A stretch of 64,000 nucleotides of DNA from assembly GCF_019097595.1 (NCBI RefSeq), contig NC_080720.1, positions 19,700,352-19,764,351 on the forward strand, read 5' to 3'. Made by a program: the position numbers and the translations under genes. Origin of the DNA: Hemibagrus wyckioides. Taxonomy: Eukaryota > Chordata > Actinopteri > Siluriformes > Bagridae. Shown piece after piece: positions 34,892 to 46,620 of the stretch. Below the pieces are notes generated by a model. The model did not search any database, was not told where the DNA came from, and saw only the letters and a list, made by a program, of their open reading frames with translations. Position 1 is the first letter of the stretch. Every line of letters begins with the position of its first letter.

Positions 34892-35140
34892 CCTCTATGT
34901 GCCCTTTATCGCTTGTCCAAAGGTAACTTCATTTATCTCACAAAATAATCGCGCATGTTTTACTTAATGGATGGGCATTCACATGATGATCATTTTTAAA
35001 AAAAAAAATCAATTATTGTACTAACACACTTACAAACCTGTACTGTAAACACAAGAAGTCATTCCAATGTAAAGTTTTATGAAAGAGCATTAACTTTACG
35101 TTCTTGCTTTTTCCGTGCACGTGTATGCTGAATACATTTG

Positions 35141-35176
35141 GAGTGTGTGTGTGTGTGTGTGTGTGTCCGTGTGTGT
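35141..35176. repeat. (GT)n microsatellite
   Basis: About 13 GT units, then CCGTGTGTGT. Confidence 0.92.
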
Positions 35177-37279
35177 TCCAGGTGACCTTCCAGTAATTGA
35201 CAGTAACGGAGTGTGTGACATTTTTGTGACAGGTTTTCTAAGCCTAGAGCCTTTGATCTATGGGTAAACTCATCACACACACTCCCACACCTCTACCTGT
35301 TTGTGGCTTTGCTCCCTTTTGTGACTCCTCCCTTCTCTTCTTTGCATGCAAAGCAGAGATACAGTGTATTGTAAGTATGAGTCACAGAGTGTGTTCAACT
35401 TTTGTGTGCTGTTCTTTGCAATGAATGTGTACAATATGTGCACATAGACAATTCCAGAGAAGACTAGGCTAGGTTCGTGTGCATAAATGAGTCATTGGAA
35501 ACATGCAGAAATGTCCCACAGAGACATTCTAATTTAACTATTACAATAGATCATTTCAAACTAAGCTGTATGATAAATCTGTGTATAAAACTTGTGGCAT
35601 CATACAGTCAGATTATTGGTAACATATTATGGTATAACTTTAGCCAACTATTAATAGTTGTTAATCTTTAGAAGGGCAAAGATATAATATTGCATTATCA
35701 TTCCCACTGCTTTTGGCAAAAAATAACAAATTTTTAAACAATTGTTTATGTATTTATTTCATACACTTCAAATTAAATGTACCTTTTTTGAAGAAACTGT
35801 TAAATAAAAATGATTAAAAGGTTTTTTTTTTGTTGACCCTACAGCATGAACATGTTAATATCCCAACGAAACCCAAAGAAACTCTGATTGTAGACTGTGC
35901 AGGTGAATTAACCACTCCTGACCTCTTCAATGGTCTATAAATCCCTCTTGTCTTCTCTTCCCTATGGTCCTGCTTTTTGTTCAAGATTCAGACCTTTTAG
36001 GATATTTAGTAATTAGTTTGTTTAGCATTAGGAACACTGCTGAGCTCCTGGCTTTGTGTTAAGGCACCCCATGGTCCACCATGGAGCCAGACTCAGGACT
36101 GTGGAGGCTGGCTTCAAAGCAAAGCAAAGATCTTTCGTGTCTCTTTTAAAAGCCAGGGATCAGGTCAAACTAAAACGCTTTCATGAGATGTCACAGTTAT
36201 CCCTCTCTTCATTAGTGTGCACCTGATCTTATATCATACAGTAACTCAGACTGTTTCAGGTAAAATAACTATAAGCACAAGCCTGCTATTTGTTCTGTGT
36301 ACAGTACTATATAGTATACAATAAAAAAAAAAACTGAAATAGATATACCATTAACATTCCACTACCTGTACAGATAATAATGTTTTTAGCATGAAGTGTT
36401 TCTTTTTTTAATAGTTCTTCAGATATGATAATTTTGATAATTTTGTATTTATTGTGTTATTTATTATTATTTATTTATTACTGATTTGATCACTTTTATA
36501 AAGAATTCAAAGTTTGCTTTAAAAAAAAACTAGCTGTTTGCTAAGTGAATAAATGTAATACTTGTACTGCTCGTAAAGTCTAATGTGTCGTGCTTTTTTT
36601 TAAAGCGATGTGGTAAGTAGACACTGTGCTCAGTCATATAAAGTTGTAAGATTACAATATTACAAATTTGCTGTATTGTTCCACTTTTATTGCAGCTCTA
36701 TGTTGTGTTTGTTACTCACATAGAAGGGTCCAATTCAAATCTTCTCTTCTGCTTCACATAACTTTTATAGATCTTTGTTTTTACATTCTAAATTGATTCC
36801 ACCTTCTTATCCTCTGATGGGGCACAGTAAACACTGTCACTGTCATTGTCAATAATGGCCAGTCACGCACATCGGAAACAGGGCTCAACCACATGAGCAA
36901 AACGTAGCAGCATGTAATTAAATGATTTAAGTCAGACCCTTTCGATGCTAAAGCAGCTCTCATCTGATGTGGATGTTGAGTGCAGCCTTCAGCTTGCGCC
37001 TACTTTCTGTTCTTTATCTCCTAGTCCAATCTGCAGGAAATAACAATGTTAGTTAGGATTGCTAACCGTGGGAATGAAGGAAACCTGGAAGTTGTTTAAT
37101 GGACAGTTACATTTGGCCTTCTTTAAGATCTATTTCCTCAGTTGTTCGTGGGCACACGCATACCGCCATACAGTGGCATATATAAAGCATCTGTGAATGA
37201 ATACAACAATGATATTAATAATGTAGTTGATGGATAATTTGGGCAGTAGCTAAGAAAACACATATGCCAGCTGCAGGGT

Positions 37280-37280
<1 letters not shown>

Positions 37281-37315
<35 letters not shown>
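37281..37315. repeat. (GA)n microsatellite
   Basis: About 17 GA units. Confidence 0.93.
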
Positions 37316-37318
<3 letters not shown>

Positions 37319-37490
37319 TCACACTTTACCACTGTGACTCTCCCAGGGATGGAAGTAATTAGTCAAGAACAAAGAAAAAAAAATTAAGTCAAGGGGAAAT
37401 GTTGAAAACATGAGTTTGGTAAATTACCTCATAAACACCCTTTCCTCCATCCCTGTCTCACTCTCTTTTCCAGACCACTTACCCCCAAAG

Positions 37491-37491
37491 G

Positions 37492-37539
<48 letters not shown>

Positions 37540-37550
37540 TCTCTCTCTGT
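37491..37550. repeat. (CT)n microsatellite
   Basis: CT array with one GT interruption. Confidence 0.93.
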
Positions 37551-37680
37551 CAGCTGCACGTCCGTTTCATCTGGTATTCATATGGGCTCTGCTCACCCCC
37601 CTGCTGCAATCCATCCCCAAACTATTTCCTTTTTCAATTTCCAGGGGAAGTTGTTAAATGATTCCTGAACCAAACAAGTT

Positions 37681-37682
37681 CT

Positions 37683-37727
<45 letters not shown>

Positions 37728-37728
37728 C
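37681..37728. repeat. (CT)n microsatellite
   Basis: CT array with CCCT and GT interruptions. Confidence 0.92.
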
Positions 37729-38030
37729 CAAGCTTCTCTTACTGTTGTACAAGCCACAGAGGTCTATTATTTTTACTAGATCATGTGATTGCATGTGTAG
37801 TGAAAGTACTGTGGCATTCTGATTTGGGCATCAACCTGTTCATAATTAGGTTTACTAGTAATATACAGTCATGCAAACCATTAAATGACATGTAGAGAAT
37901 GTAAACGAGAGCATTTTCTTATACTGTATTTAACAATATAGCAATATTTATAATTGTCTGATACTTTTTCTCCTTCCACTCTTTAAGTCACTATTTGTCT
38001 CTCTCCCTCCTCTCTTTCTCCCTCTCCTTT

Positions 38031-38245
38031 ATTTTTTAGCCACGGGCTGTGAATGCACATTGTGTGCATTGCTTTTGAAGGACGTGGAGTACCGTGTTCA
38101 GAAGCAGACATTCCTACCTCAGGCCGCCCTAACGCAGTGGGGGCAAAAATGGGCATCTCTGGAACCCCTCTATGCCCCCTCTCAACCATCCATGCATGGA
38201 GCGAAGCTGGGGGTCACCAAGATGCCAACAAATAGCAATTCATAG
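38031..38245 (+). other. GC-rich exon-like segment
   Basis: A pyrimidine tract of about 40 bases (37998-38037) ends in TTTTTTAG at 38039, a good 3' splice acceptor. The following 205 bp are clearly GC-richer than their surroundings and stay open for 68 codons in one frame (residues such as ECTLCALLLKDVEYRVQKQT and WGQKWASLEP) to a TAG at 38243-38245. A second plus frame and a minus frame are also open, as expected of GC-rich DNA, so coding is not established. It could be a terminal exon, a lncRNA exon or a conserved non-coding element. I recognise no domain. Confidence 0.25.
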
Positions 38246-38466
38246 TAAATGCTTGTGACAGGTGTCAGTTGTAGTCACATTCGGCGCATTGAAGAGTGTC
38301 ACATCCTGCTGTTTACACAAACCTCAGAAAACCGGTGAGAGAGGGAAAGACACAGAATGAATATGTGCTGTTCACAAAGACATGTATGTACCTTAAGGGT
38401 CAGCCTTCTTACTGTGGCATAGCACACACGCCTCCTGCCAAGCTTAGTTAACCTGGAGAAAGACAG

Positions 38467-38488
38467 AAAGAGAGAGAGAGAGAGAGAG
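38467..38488. repeat. (GA)n microsatellite
   Basis: About 11 GA units. Confidence 0.92.
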
Positions 38489-39233
38489 TTACAATGTCCA
38501 AATTATTACTGGTGAGGACTGCAAGGAAATGCAGCAGTGATGTCTGGTTTGGTTCATTTTAATCAGATTCAGCGAGTACAATGTCAACATGACTTCATTG
38601 TTCTCTGACTGAGAACATTGGCACCATTTTAGACCCTTTCAGTTCACAGTTTTACACAGTCTATTTTATTTAATAAAGAATGCACATCACAAATAAAAAA
38701 ATATATATTTAAACCCTGAAACTCACAAATCTCATGGGTCAGTTAAGATTACATTTAATACTCTTGTAACTGCACTAGTTTCACTATTAATCTCACTGTA
38801 ATTACTGAATTCTTCATAGTACTTAATGAATAATACGCTTTATTACAAATGACTGATAAGTAGACAAAACATTAAGGAGTTGAATCAGATGAGTGTCTGT
38901 TTTGTGCCACCTATACATTCCTTTCTTTTACTGGCTGTGCATTGAGTAATATTTTCATGGCAGCTGGCCAGGCAAGTTTTTTTTTTTTACAAGGAACAAT
39001 GACTTAAATGTTCTCATATAGGTTTCGAAACTATTAGCTCTATCTATAGCCATTCATGTTTTTAAAATGAAATGATTGCAGTCCCACAAAACATTCAATT
39101 CTGGTTCACTGATTTTTTATTTTTTTTTAAATGATCGGTTAATCACTAAATATAATGTATATTAACTTAAACCACAGTATAATGTGTTCTGTAACAGTAT
39201 TTAAATCCCAAATGTTCTCTCTGAAATAGATCA

Positions 39234-39235
<2 letters not shown>

Positions 39236-39269
<34 letters not shown>

Positions 39270-39292
39270 TCTCTCTCTCTGTGTGTGTGTGT
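39236..39292. repeat. (CT)n(GT)n microsatellite
   Basis: CT array with one CCCT interruption, switching to GT. Confidence 0.93.
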
Positions 39293-39479
39293 TTAATAGT
39301 GAAGTGGTGACAGTGGCTTGGCTCAGCCCATCAGGAGTGGATCATTAGATCATGGCAATTATGGCGTTTGCATTTCACTAATCCCACAGTAGGGAATCAA
39401 ACAGCTCTCAAGACCCTCACACACATGCGCACACACAGCTAACACAATGCCCTTTAGTCCATTCAAGTGCTTTAAACAC

Positions 39480-39700
39480 ACTTTTTAAACTCCCATTATT
39501 GTGGCTCTCTTAGGTGCACCTTTTCAGAAGGCAAAGAGCTGCTGTTAAAGGGGTGCTGCTGGGGATTATTAGGGGACCGGCAGCAGTGAAACAAAAGCAT
39601 GCTGTTTATTTAACCTTCTCTTTAAAGGGTGAGAACTTGTCTTCATTTAATCTGATAGGCTTGTGGACTCAGGACTCAGGCCAGACACTCTTTAGGCTTT
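39480..39700. promoter_or_regulatory. Candidate conserved non-coding block
   Basis: Balanced composition, repeat-free, with CCCATTATTGTGGCTCTC (a Sox-type ATTGTG core) and TTAAAGGGGTGCTGCTGGGG. Composition only. Confidence 0.25.
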
Positions 39701-40379
39701 TAAGGTGAATGTTATTCTCTGAAAAATTCAAAGAACTCAAGTAATAATGGATAAATTGCATAATATTGGACTATTGGACGCACTGTTAAATGTCCTGAGA
39801 TTTAAATTTGCATTTAGATTTATTTACACAGTTTACAGAAGCATAAAAATGATAAAGTGTAATCTTGAAGTTGCAGAGCTAAAATTACAAGGCAATCAGA
39901 AGAATAAGATGGAATGAAATGTATAAGGAAAAAAATATACTAAAAGTATTTTGTGTTGTTTTACAAACAAACAAATTTAAAAATAAATAAATAAATGTTT
40001 CATGTGTTATATATAATTATACTATAATAAGACATAAATATTTAATAGAATTGTATAGTGGACATACAAGTATGATACTTGAATGAAATATTGTGGCCAA
40101 AAATGGAACGGTTATTCCATTTAATCCAAAAAATCTAATGAATCAGCCGTGACATGTTTTGTGGCCAGAGTTCTCTGTTTTAGTTCTGAAGTGGAGCTAA
40201 GGCAAATGCAGCTGCAGTAATTGAAATAAAGCTTATAGCCTCAAAGCCACATGGTGTTTGTTAAATAATCTCAATAAAAGATGCTTTATTTGCTTCTGAC
40301 ACTGCATTATTCCAATTTCTATATATTTTTACCCCCTGACAAATTTGTTTTCTGAGAAAGATCTAGTTTCAGTTTAAGC

Positions 40380-40660
40380 AACGGTTTATTATATGCGACA
40401 AAATAAATTATTAATTCTGATGTAATTATGGCATGTTATTTTGTCTGGCATTAATTAGAGGCTAAAGCAGTGGCTTATTGTGCTTATTTTGCTGAGCACT
40501 GACAAGTATTACACTCCTAATTTTCGTGAGAATAATGACAAATTTCAAACAGATGGGCAGGGAGGTAAGAATTGACCAACATGCCTGTCAGCACAGAGAC
40601 AAGCAAATTTACATTTATGCAGATGATGTTAATCTGCTCATCTGCATGTCTCCTTAATAA
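40380..40660. promoter_or_regulatory. Candidate conserved non-coding block
   Basis: Many homeodomain-type cores (TTATTAATTC, TGTAATTATG, GCATTAATTAGAGG, TCCTAATTTTC) together with CATTTATGCAGATGATG, in repeat-free sequence. This resembles deeply conserved developmental enhancers, but conservation is untested. Confidence 0.3.
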
Positions 40661-40671
40661 AGCAAACAAAT

Positions 40672-40698
40672 GAGTGTGTGTGTGTGTGTGTGTGTGTT
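40672..40698. repeat. (GT)n microsatellite
   Basis: About 13 GT units. Confidence 0.92.
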
Positions 40699-42479
40699 AA
40701 TTAGTACATTGTGCAGAATCCTGAAAAGGTCAAATTTTGCCAGAGGCTTGCATATTCCCTTTTACTCTGACATGTTTAAAGTGACAAGTGCACTGACAGT
40801 TTTGTTCATTTGTTTTTTAAATCTCTATTTTGAAAGCATTTTAACTGCACGGAATATAGTTTTTTTGTCAACCTCTTATTTAATAAATTGTAAACAGACT
40901 TCTACAATGGTACCTTGTTTCAGGTATGTGCACATGACACAGGGTAAAATAGCAAACTTAGCTTTGCTAGTCTAAGAAAGTTGGGTTATTTCAGTATACA
41001 CACTCATCCAAGCTAAAAAAAATGAAGCTTCGTAGTGGGATTTGTGAGGAGTGCCTATGTCTAGGAGTGTTTACTGCTGAGCTAAACGCTAAAGGGTGGG
41101 ATGCTCTGTGGCTAATAGTAGCCAGCTGAAACTGCCATTTACAAAGCGAATGGCTGATTATCCCAGACTCCACACACATTTCTAATTTCCGTCATGCTCA
41201 AAGCACTGCTATTCAGAGAACAGTAAAGGCTTACTCTTCACTCTTCTTACATCCTGCTATTTAAACAGTCTCATGAACAGTTACGCTTTAGGTCAGATTA
41301 TCAACATGAATGATTCACCGAAAATCTCCCTAAAGGACAAATATTTCACAATATTTTACAATAAAATGCAGAAACCATTATTTTTATTCAATGCATAGTA
41401 CACTTACTGTATTTAGGGAGCAGGCAATGGTTTGGGATCAGTCAGTGTCTCTGTGAGCCCTTCAGTTTCCCAGTTGCATAATCTGTAGGGTTTAGAGATA
41501 AAGTAGTGATTAGTAAGCAGTTAAATTTCGAGTTAGAGCTTCACTTCTTTCATGGGTGACAAGAATGCGGGGTGACACGGTTCAGTGTTCTTAACATTAA
41601 TTTTAAGCACATGTGATTAAAGCAAGCTTTCAGTATAGCTGTCTCTGTATAAGTAGACTGAAATCAAATGTTTCTAATTCCTTGTTTGACATTTTTGGCA
41701 TTAAAGTAATATCATATTTAGACATTTTGTATGCGTTATATATTTTTATATATTTAATTTCTGTTAGTTTATGTCAATTGCCATTTTGTTATTTTTACTA
41801 TTACTTGCTTGACATTTTTTACATTAAAATGGAAGAATATATTAATTTAAGAATATATAAGAGTCTAAAAATCTTGAAGGTATATACAGTATAGTATTTT
41901 GTTAATAAGATATTTGTGTTTAGCATAATATTGATGACTAACACTACTTTTTATTAATAACAAAGTAATTAGCAAATTTATATAGGAAAGCTCTCTATTG
42001 AGGTGTGTTTTATTTTTTCACATCACCATTTGAGAGTCTGGAATGGAATCATTGGATGTCTGAAAGGCAGAGACACTTTCGTCATATATGCAGGCCAATT
42101 CACTATAAATTAGTCTGTCTGATGGTATCAGTTCTGACAATGTTATAGACATCTGACAGTAAATATTAGGTCACACTGGACTTGAAGTTGATGTTGATTC
42201 TTCTTTATTAGACTCAGTATATCTGTATCTTTAGTACATCAATTTCTTTCTTTTTTCATATGTATCTTAAATTATAGGCGTGCTAGTACAATTACTCATT
42301 ACTATCACATAGCATAATTATTGCCTTACAGGTCTACATCTGACTTGTTTTTTATTCATAGCTACAGGGCACAAGAGAAATAAGTACAGAGCATCACCAG
42401 CATTTTATTCTGTTCATTCTTATATGAATTAAATAAAAAGTTTAACCTTCCTGATTGAACTAGTAGGCTGCTGTGAATG

Positions 42480-42720
42480 TTGCATGTAGTCCTGCTGAGA
42501 ATGATTTTGTCTCGTTTAACCAGCGAGACATCTACAAGCTGTTTGAGGCCAGGCAGAGACAGAACGGGAGGTCACAGTGGCTTTCAGTGCTGGACACTTG
42601 CTCCTCTGGCTGGCTGATGTCAATGTTCATTAAGGCTTTGCATCAGCTGTGATAGGGGAAAACACTTCACCATGTCCCTGATGGCTCTTGTATGGAATCT
42701 GACAAGGCACATAATGCCGT
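42480..42720. promoter_or_regulatory. Candidate conserved non-coding block
   Basis: GC-richer, repeat-free stretch with GGCTGATGTCAATGTTCATT and GCTTTGCATCAGCTGTGATA (a possible octamer-like and E-box combination). Composition only. Confidence 0.25.
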
Positions 42721-42935
42721 AAATATAAACACTAGAGAAGTCATTGTGGATACAAATAGATGGTGTTTAAAATTGGGGATTTTGTGGTGATTGTATCTGC
42801 AGTGCAAAATTGTTACAGATTTTCCTGACAATACAGGGAACATATGGTCCCTAGCATGAATAGAAAATTTCTGAAAATTTTAAGAGAAGCTAATATAACT
42901 AGATAAAATAACTAGAATTTTACACAAATACACAC

Positions 42936-42962
42936 TTTGTGTGTGTGTGTATGTGTGTGTGC
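42936..42962. repeat. (GT)n microsatellite
   Basis: About 13 GT units with one AT interruption. Confidence 0.9.
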
Positions 42963-43995
42963 AGTAGAGTGGTGGTAATGGGCTGAAGAAGGAGGTCATA
43001 TAGTACAATAAAACACATTTTTGCCCCAGCAGACAGTGTTTATACCTGTCCTGAACAGCCTATATAGACTGTCTAAGTACCAGTGACGGGTGAGATCCCA
43101 TAAGGCAACAAGACACACTCACTGCATGGATTACACGTTCCTCTCTACAGAGTTTCTTTCCGCACCTGAGGATCTCTTAGTTTACACACCAGCAAAAGCC
43201 ACTCCCTGCTCCTTTACTGCCAACAATTCCCACAATGCTCTGGGGATATTTAAGTGCACAGGGTTCCATATACTGTGCTCCAAAGGAACGGTTACTTATA
43301 CTGAACCCTGTTCTTAATGATCAGGTCTGAGAACGCTAAACTGTTCAGATTGTGAAGCATGGGAAACAGTGTGAAATGGAAAATTGACAGTCGTGGTAGA
43401 GAAGCTACATGCCTAAGGTAAACAAGGCAAGTTGCTGCAGGCTTAGTAATGGGCTGTCAGTTATGGGAGGATCCTGCACTGTACACTGTATCTTTGTTTT
43501 AGTGTAATGAAGCTTATTGCAGAGGGGAAAAGAAGTTGCCGTCATTTTGCATATATGAAAAGTACATTTGCTGCAAATCTTTTATCGATGTTTTGTGAAT
43601 CTTTGTACTTGAATAAAAGTTAACTTTTGAACCTATTATGGGTGATGAATTATTGCACCTGGATTATGTACCAAAAAACACGACACAATGGCCACCTCTT
43701 CCGTTTGTATGTACTGTAACAAAGATTAACCGGGTCAAATGAATTTCTAAGCCAAATCTTATTATTATTTAGGCATTTCTGATTTGAATCATGAGCATCA
43801 TGACTGTGGAATCATTTCGCTCAGTTTACAGAAGTGTAAGTTATTAAAAATGTAATATCCTCAAGGAACAGACAATTAAATGTAAAATATATTAAATAGT
43901 ATTAAACATTATTGTTTTGTGCTTATGAAATGTTTCTATTACTTCTTTTGCTCATTACAATTTTCACTTGCAGTGGACCGTATAAAACTAGATCC

Positions 43996-44003
43996 AGTTT
44001 CAC
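43996..44003. repeat. Left target-site duplication of hAT element
   Basis: AGTTTCAC, matching AGGTTCAC at 44825-44832 in seven of eight bases. Confidence 0.75.
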
Positions 44004-44824
44004 CAGTGGTGGACCATCAGGACCAGCAAGGCTTTCTCTGCTGGCCTAAACAGCAGTGATCTGAATCACTGACTTGCATGTTAATATATTTAATATATTT
44101 TTCCATGAATGTGTATTAAATTATTCCCAATAGACAATTCTCTTAGAAGCTTTTCTCTTGGTTGCACTGCTTCCAGTCGTGTATATTTATGATAAGAGTA
44201 TTTATCCAATCATATTTCAGCCAGTGGCTGACATCATGTGTTGCCCGGCTCTAAGGCCTTCAGAATCAATAGTGCAGGCGCCCATAGCTTAAAATAAGTG
44301 GCAATGAAACTGTTCCATTAACCAATCAGATTTCGAGTTAGCGTCACTGGGGCCATCTAGCAGACTAAATAATAAATATATAACTAAATAAAATATATAT
44401 ATTTTAACTCACAATGGCTGACAGAGGAGAAGAAATCGATTTGGTCGCAGACATCCTTACAAATGCATTTTCCTTTTTATTTCTTTAAAATAGTTGGTAA
44501 GCTTTTTCAGGAACCATTTATGCTTTTGGGTTTTCTTTTTTTTCTGGGTTTTCAGTTTGCCTTCATTCCAGACTGCAGTTTGCTGCATACGGCATCAAGA
44601 ATGTCTTTTTTGAGAAAAGTAACCGTAATAAAATTGACTATTCCTTGTAAGGTGTGAAATACTGTAGCCTAATTTCTTTTTTACTTTGTTATTTAACGGT
44701 TGATATGTATCTATTGCCGTGGCGTCATCATAGGGCGTCTATTGCCCTATGATGCTATAGGGGTGGATCAGGTCATCAAGGACACCAGTGAAGGCCTAGG
44801 TGTGAAATGCACAGCCCGTCACTG
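44004..44824 (+). mobile_element. Decayed hAT-type DNA transposon
   Basis: Ends CAGTGGTGGACC (44004) and, inverted at the right end, CAGTGACGGGCTGTGC (44824), typical hAT CAGTG termini. It is flanked by 8-bp duplications AGTTTCAC/AGGTTCAC. The body is 821 bp, far below an autonomous hAT. It includes the start of a coding region (ATGGCTGACAGAGGAGAAG at 44414) and the block ACCAATCAGATTTCGAGTTA, which I recall from a fish hAT family with a ZMYM-like transposase. Internally deleted and inactive. Confidence 0.82.
44414..44657 (+). pseudogene. hAT transposase N-terminal remnant
   Basis: The frame MADRGEEIDLVADILTNAF opens at 44414 and stops after 24 codons. A second frame continues to 44657 without a recognisable domain. 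The position inside the hAT ends and the acidic N-terminus suggest the transposase start. The zinc finger and catalytic domain are missing. Confidence 0.5.
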
Positions 44825-44832
44825 AGGTTCAC
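44825..44832. repeat. Right target-site duplication of hAT element
   Basis: AGGTTCAC, partner of 43996-44003. Confidence 0.75.
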
Positions 44833-45451
44833 ACACATTCAGGCTCAAAGAGGTGGAGTGAGCAGGAAAGAAGTCAGTCCAGCTTCTGTGGTTGTGATTT
44901 AAGAGAGCTGACTTAAGCAGATAGCAATTTCTGGCTAATTTCAGCATCTGCCATTACCTCTAAAAATTAATTACATAATAAAAACTAGGGAAATAAGTTG
45001 ACATAAGTTTAAATGTTTTATTCTAACTGCTATCCAACTGAAACTATGGGGTCATGACACCCATCTAATCACATCCCCAAACACAGGACCAGCATTTAGA
45101 ATTTACTTATGTCACTAAAGTAAAAGTACAATTCCATTCTAGTGATATCTGCTGTTAAGTCCATATTAATTAGCTAGTTTGGGTGAAGGTCTTCAGAATG
45201 GGTGCAGCAAAAAGTGAGAACAATTTACTCCAAAATCCAGTTTTGAAGTGTTTACTGCTTTTAAGACCCTCCTACACATTAAAATGTGACAACAGTGAGA
45301 AAGTAAGAAAAACAGAAAAAGCAATAATCAAAAAACAAACAAGCAAACAAATAACACAATACATTTATATTTTATTATTTTTTTGTTTAGTATTTTGCTT
45401 GTGTGCCTTGAATTTGAGTTTACTACATTTGGAATCAAATTTATTCCATAA

Positions 45452-45508
45452 TACACACACATACACACACACATACACACACACAAACACACACTATGCA
45501 CGCACACA
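45452..45508. repeat. (CA)n microsatellite
   Basis: CA units with AT and AA interruptions. Confidence 0.9.
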
Positions 45509-45539
45509 CACTATGACTACCCAGTCTACTTTGATGTGA

Positions 45540-45870
45540 GACAAGCTGGCAGTAAATTCCAGGGCTTTATCCTAGTTCCCGTTTCGATTAGCAAGGTTAA
45601 CAAGCTTCCCTAGCTTAAGCTAATGAGAAGCCGCCATACAGAGGGGTCACTGTAGCAAGCCCCCTCCATCTCACTCAGTCCTCTTTTCCGCTGCTTGGCA
45701 CGACCGTCCCTCTCTCTGTCTATCCTGCTGGGGACAGATGGGGGGTTTCTCATTAAGGCAGGATGTGCCAGGATGCAGTAAACTCTCTGTTTTCCCCTTT
45801 CTTTCAGTTCCCCCCCTTGTGATCCGTGAGGAGATCACTTGCAGATGTAGAGGAGACTGAGAGCAGACAT
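45540..45870. promoter_or_regulatory. Candidate conserved non-coding block
   Basis: GC-richer than its flanks, with CAGGGCTTTATCCTAG, TTCGATTAGCAAGG, TTAAGCTAATGAGAAG and GGTTTCTCATTAAGGC (TAAT-type cores) and CpGs around 45690-45710. A GA repeat follows at 45879. Composition only. Confidence 0.27.
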
Positions 45871-45878
45871 GCCGCTGT

Positions 45879-45916
<38 letters not shown>
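45879..45916. repeat. (GA)n microsatellite
   Basis: About 18 GA units with one AAA interruption. Confidence 0.93.
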
Positions 45917-45919
<3 letters not shown>

Positions 45920-46170
45920 GGGGTAGCAGGAACACAGTAAATACAAAAGGACTATATACTATCACTCCATGAAGATTTGATAGGAGAAAACCTTCATGAA
46001 TTTATCTTGTGGCTGATATTGTGTTTAAAGTTCCTTTTAACATGTCTCTTTTTTGTAATGATCATTTTATTTACAATACACAATGAAAACTGACGTTCAA
46101 ATCCCACACATTAATAATCATTGACTGTCCTTAAGGACACGGTATACCAGCACAGTACATGTGCTGTATT

Positions 46171-46203
46171 TGTGCCTACAAATACAAAGTATTTGTAGGC
46201 ACA
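46171..46203. repeat. Perfect 15-bp inverted repeat
   Basis: TGTGCCTACAAATAC, spacer AAA, GTATTTGTAGGCACA. Arms pair without mismatch. Confidence 0.95.
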
Positions 46204-46335
46204 CCCTCCCTCACACATACACATACACCACTCTCTTAAATACACAGTATTTCATTTTCAGTCATGCATATAAGCCTGAACATGTGTAAGCTCACTTTTT
46301 GTTGTTTGTCTTTATGTGTTGAGATTTATACTGCC

Positions 46336-46359
46336 TTGTGTGTGTGTGTGTGTGTGTGT
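46336..46359. repeat. (GT)n microsatellite
   Basis: About 12 GT units. Confidence 0.9.
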
Positions 46360-46479
46360 CATATCCTTCACTTCCATTACTGTTGCTCATGGTGAAGTTC
46401 AAACACAAACATTAATCACTAGGATAGGGATAATGATAATTTAATTAAAAGCTTGCTCTCTCCCACACATAGCTCAGAA

Positions 46480-46620
46480 CATGCCCTCCTGCCCTTACTG
46501 CACCCATGGCCTCTTAATTGAGAAGTGTGTCACCCAGGGCACTGGCTGGGGCTCTTAATAAATCCTGAGAGTTGTTCAGCTAATTGCTTAATTAATCTAA
46601 ACAACCTTCTTCACTCAGAG
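46480..46620. promoter_or_regulatory. Candidate conserved non-coding block
   Basis: CCTCTTAATTGAGAAG, GGCTCTTAATAAATCC and AGCTAATTGCTTAATTAATC lie within 100 bp of balanced-composition sequence, a dense homeodomain-site cluster. Confidence 0.28.

Larger units (their letters stand above)
33151..38030. other. Microsatellite-rich sequence without recognised gene
   Basis: Dominated by simple repeats, listed separately. Between them, 35830-36240 is less repetitive and ordinary in composition. No exon or transposon was recognised. Confidence 0.5.
38246..44003. other. Unique sequence with several candidate regulatory blocks
   Basis: No gene recognised. Contains GA, CT and GT repeats and three compositionally distinct blocks (39480-39700, 40380-40660, 42480-42720). 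Confidence 0.5.
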
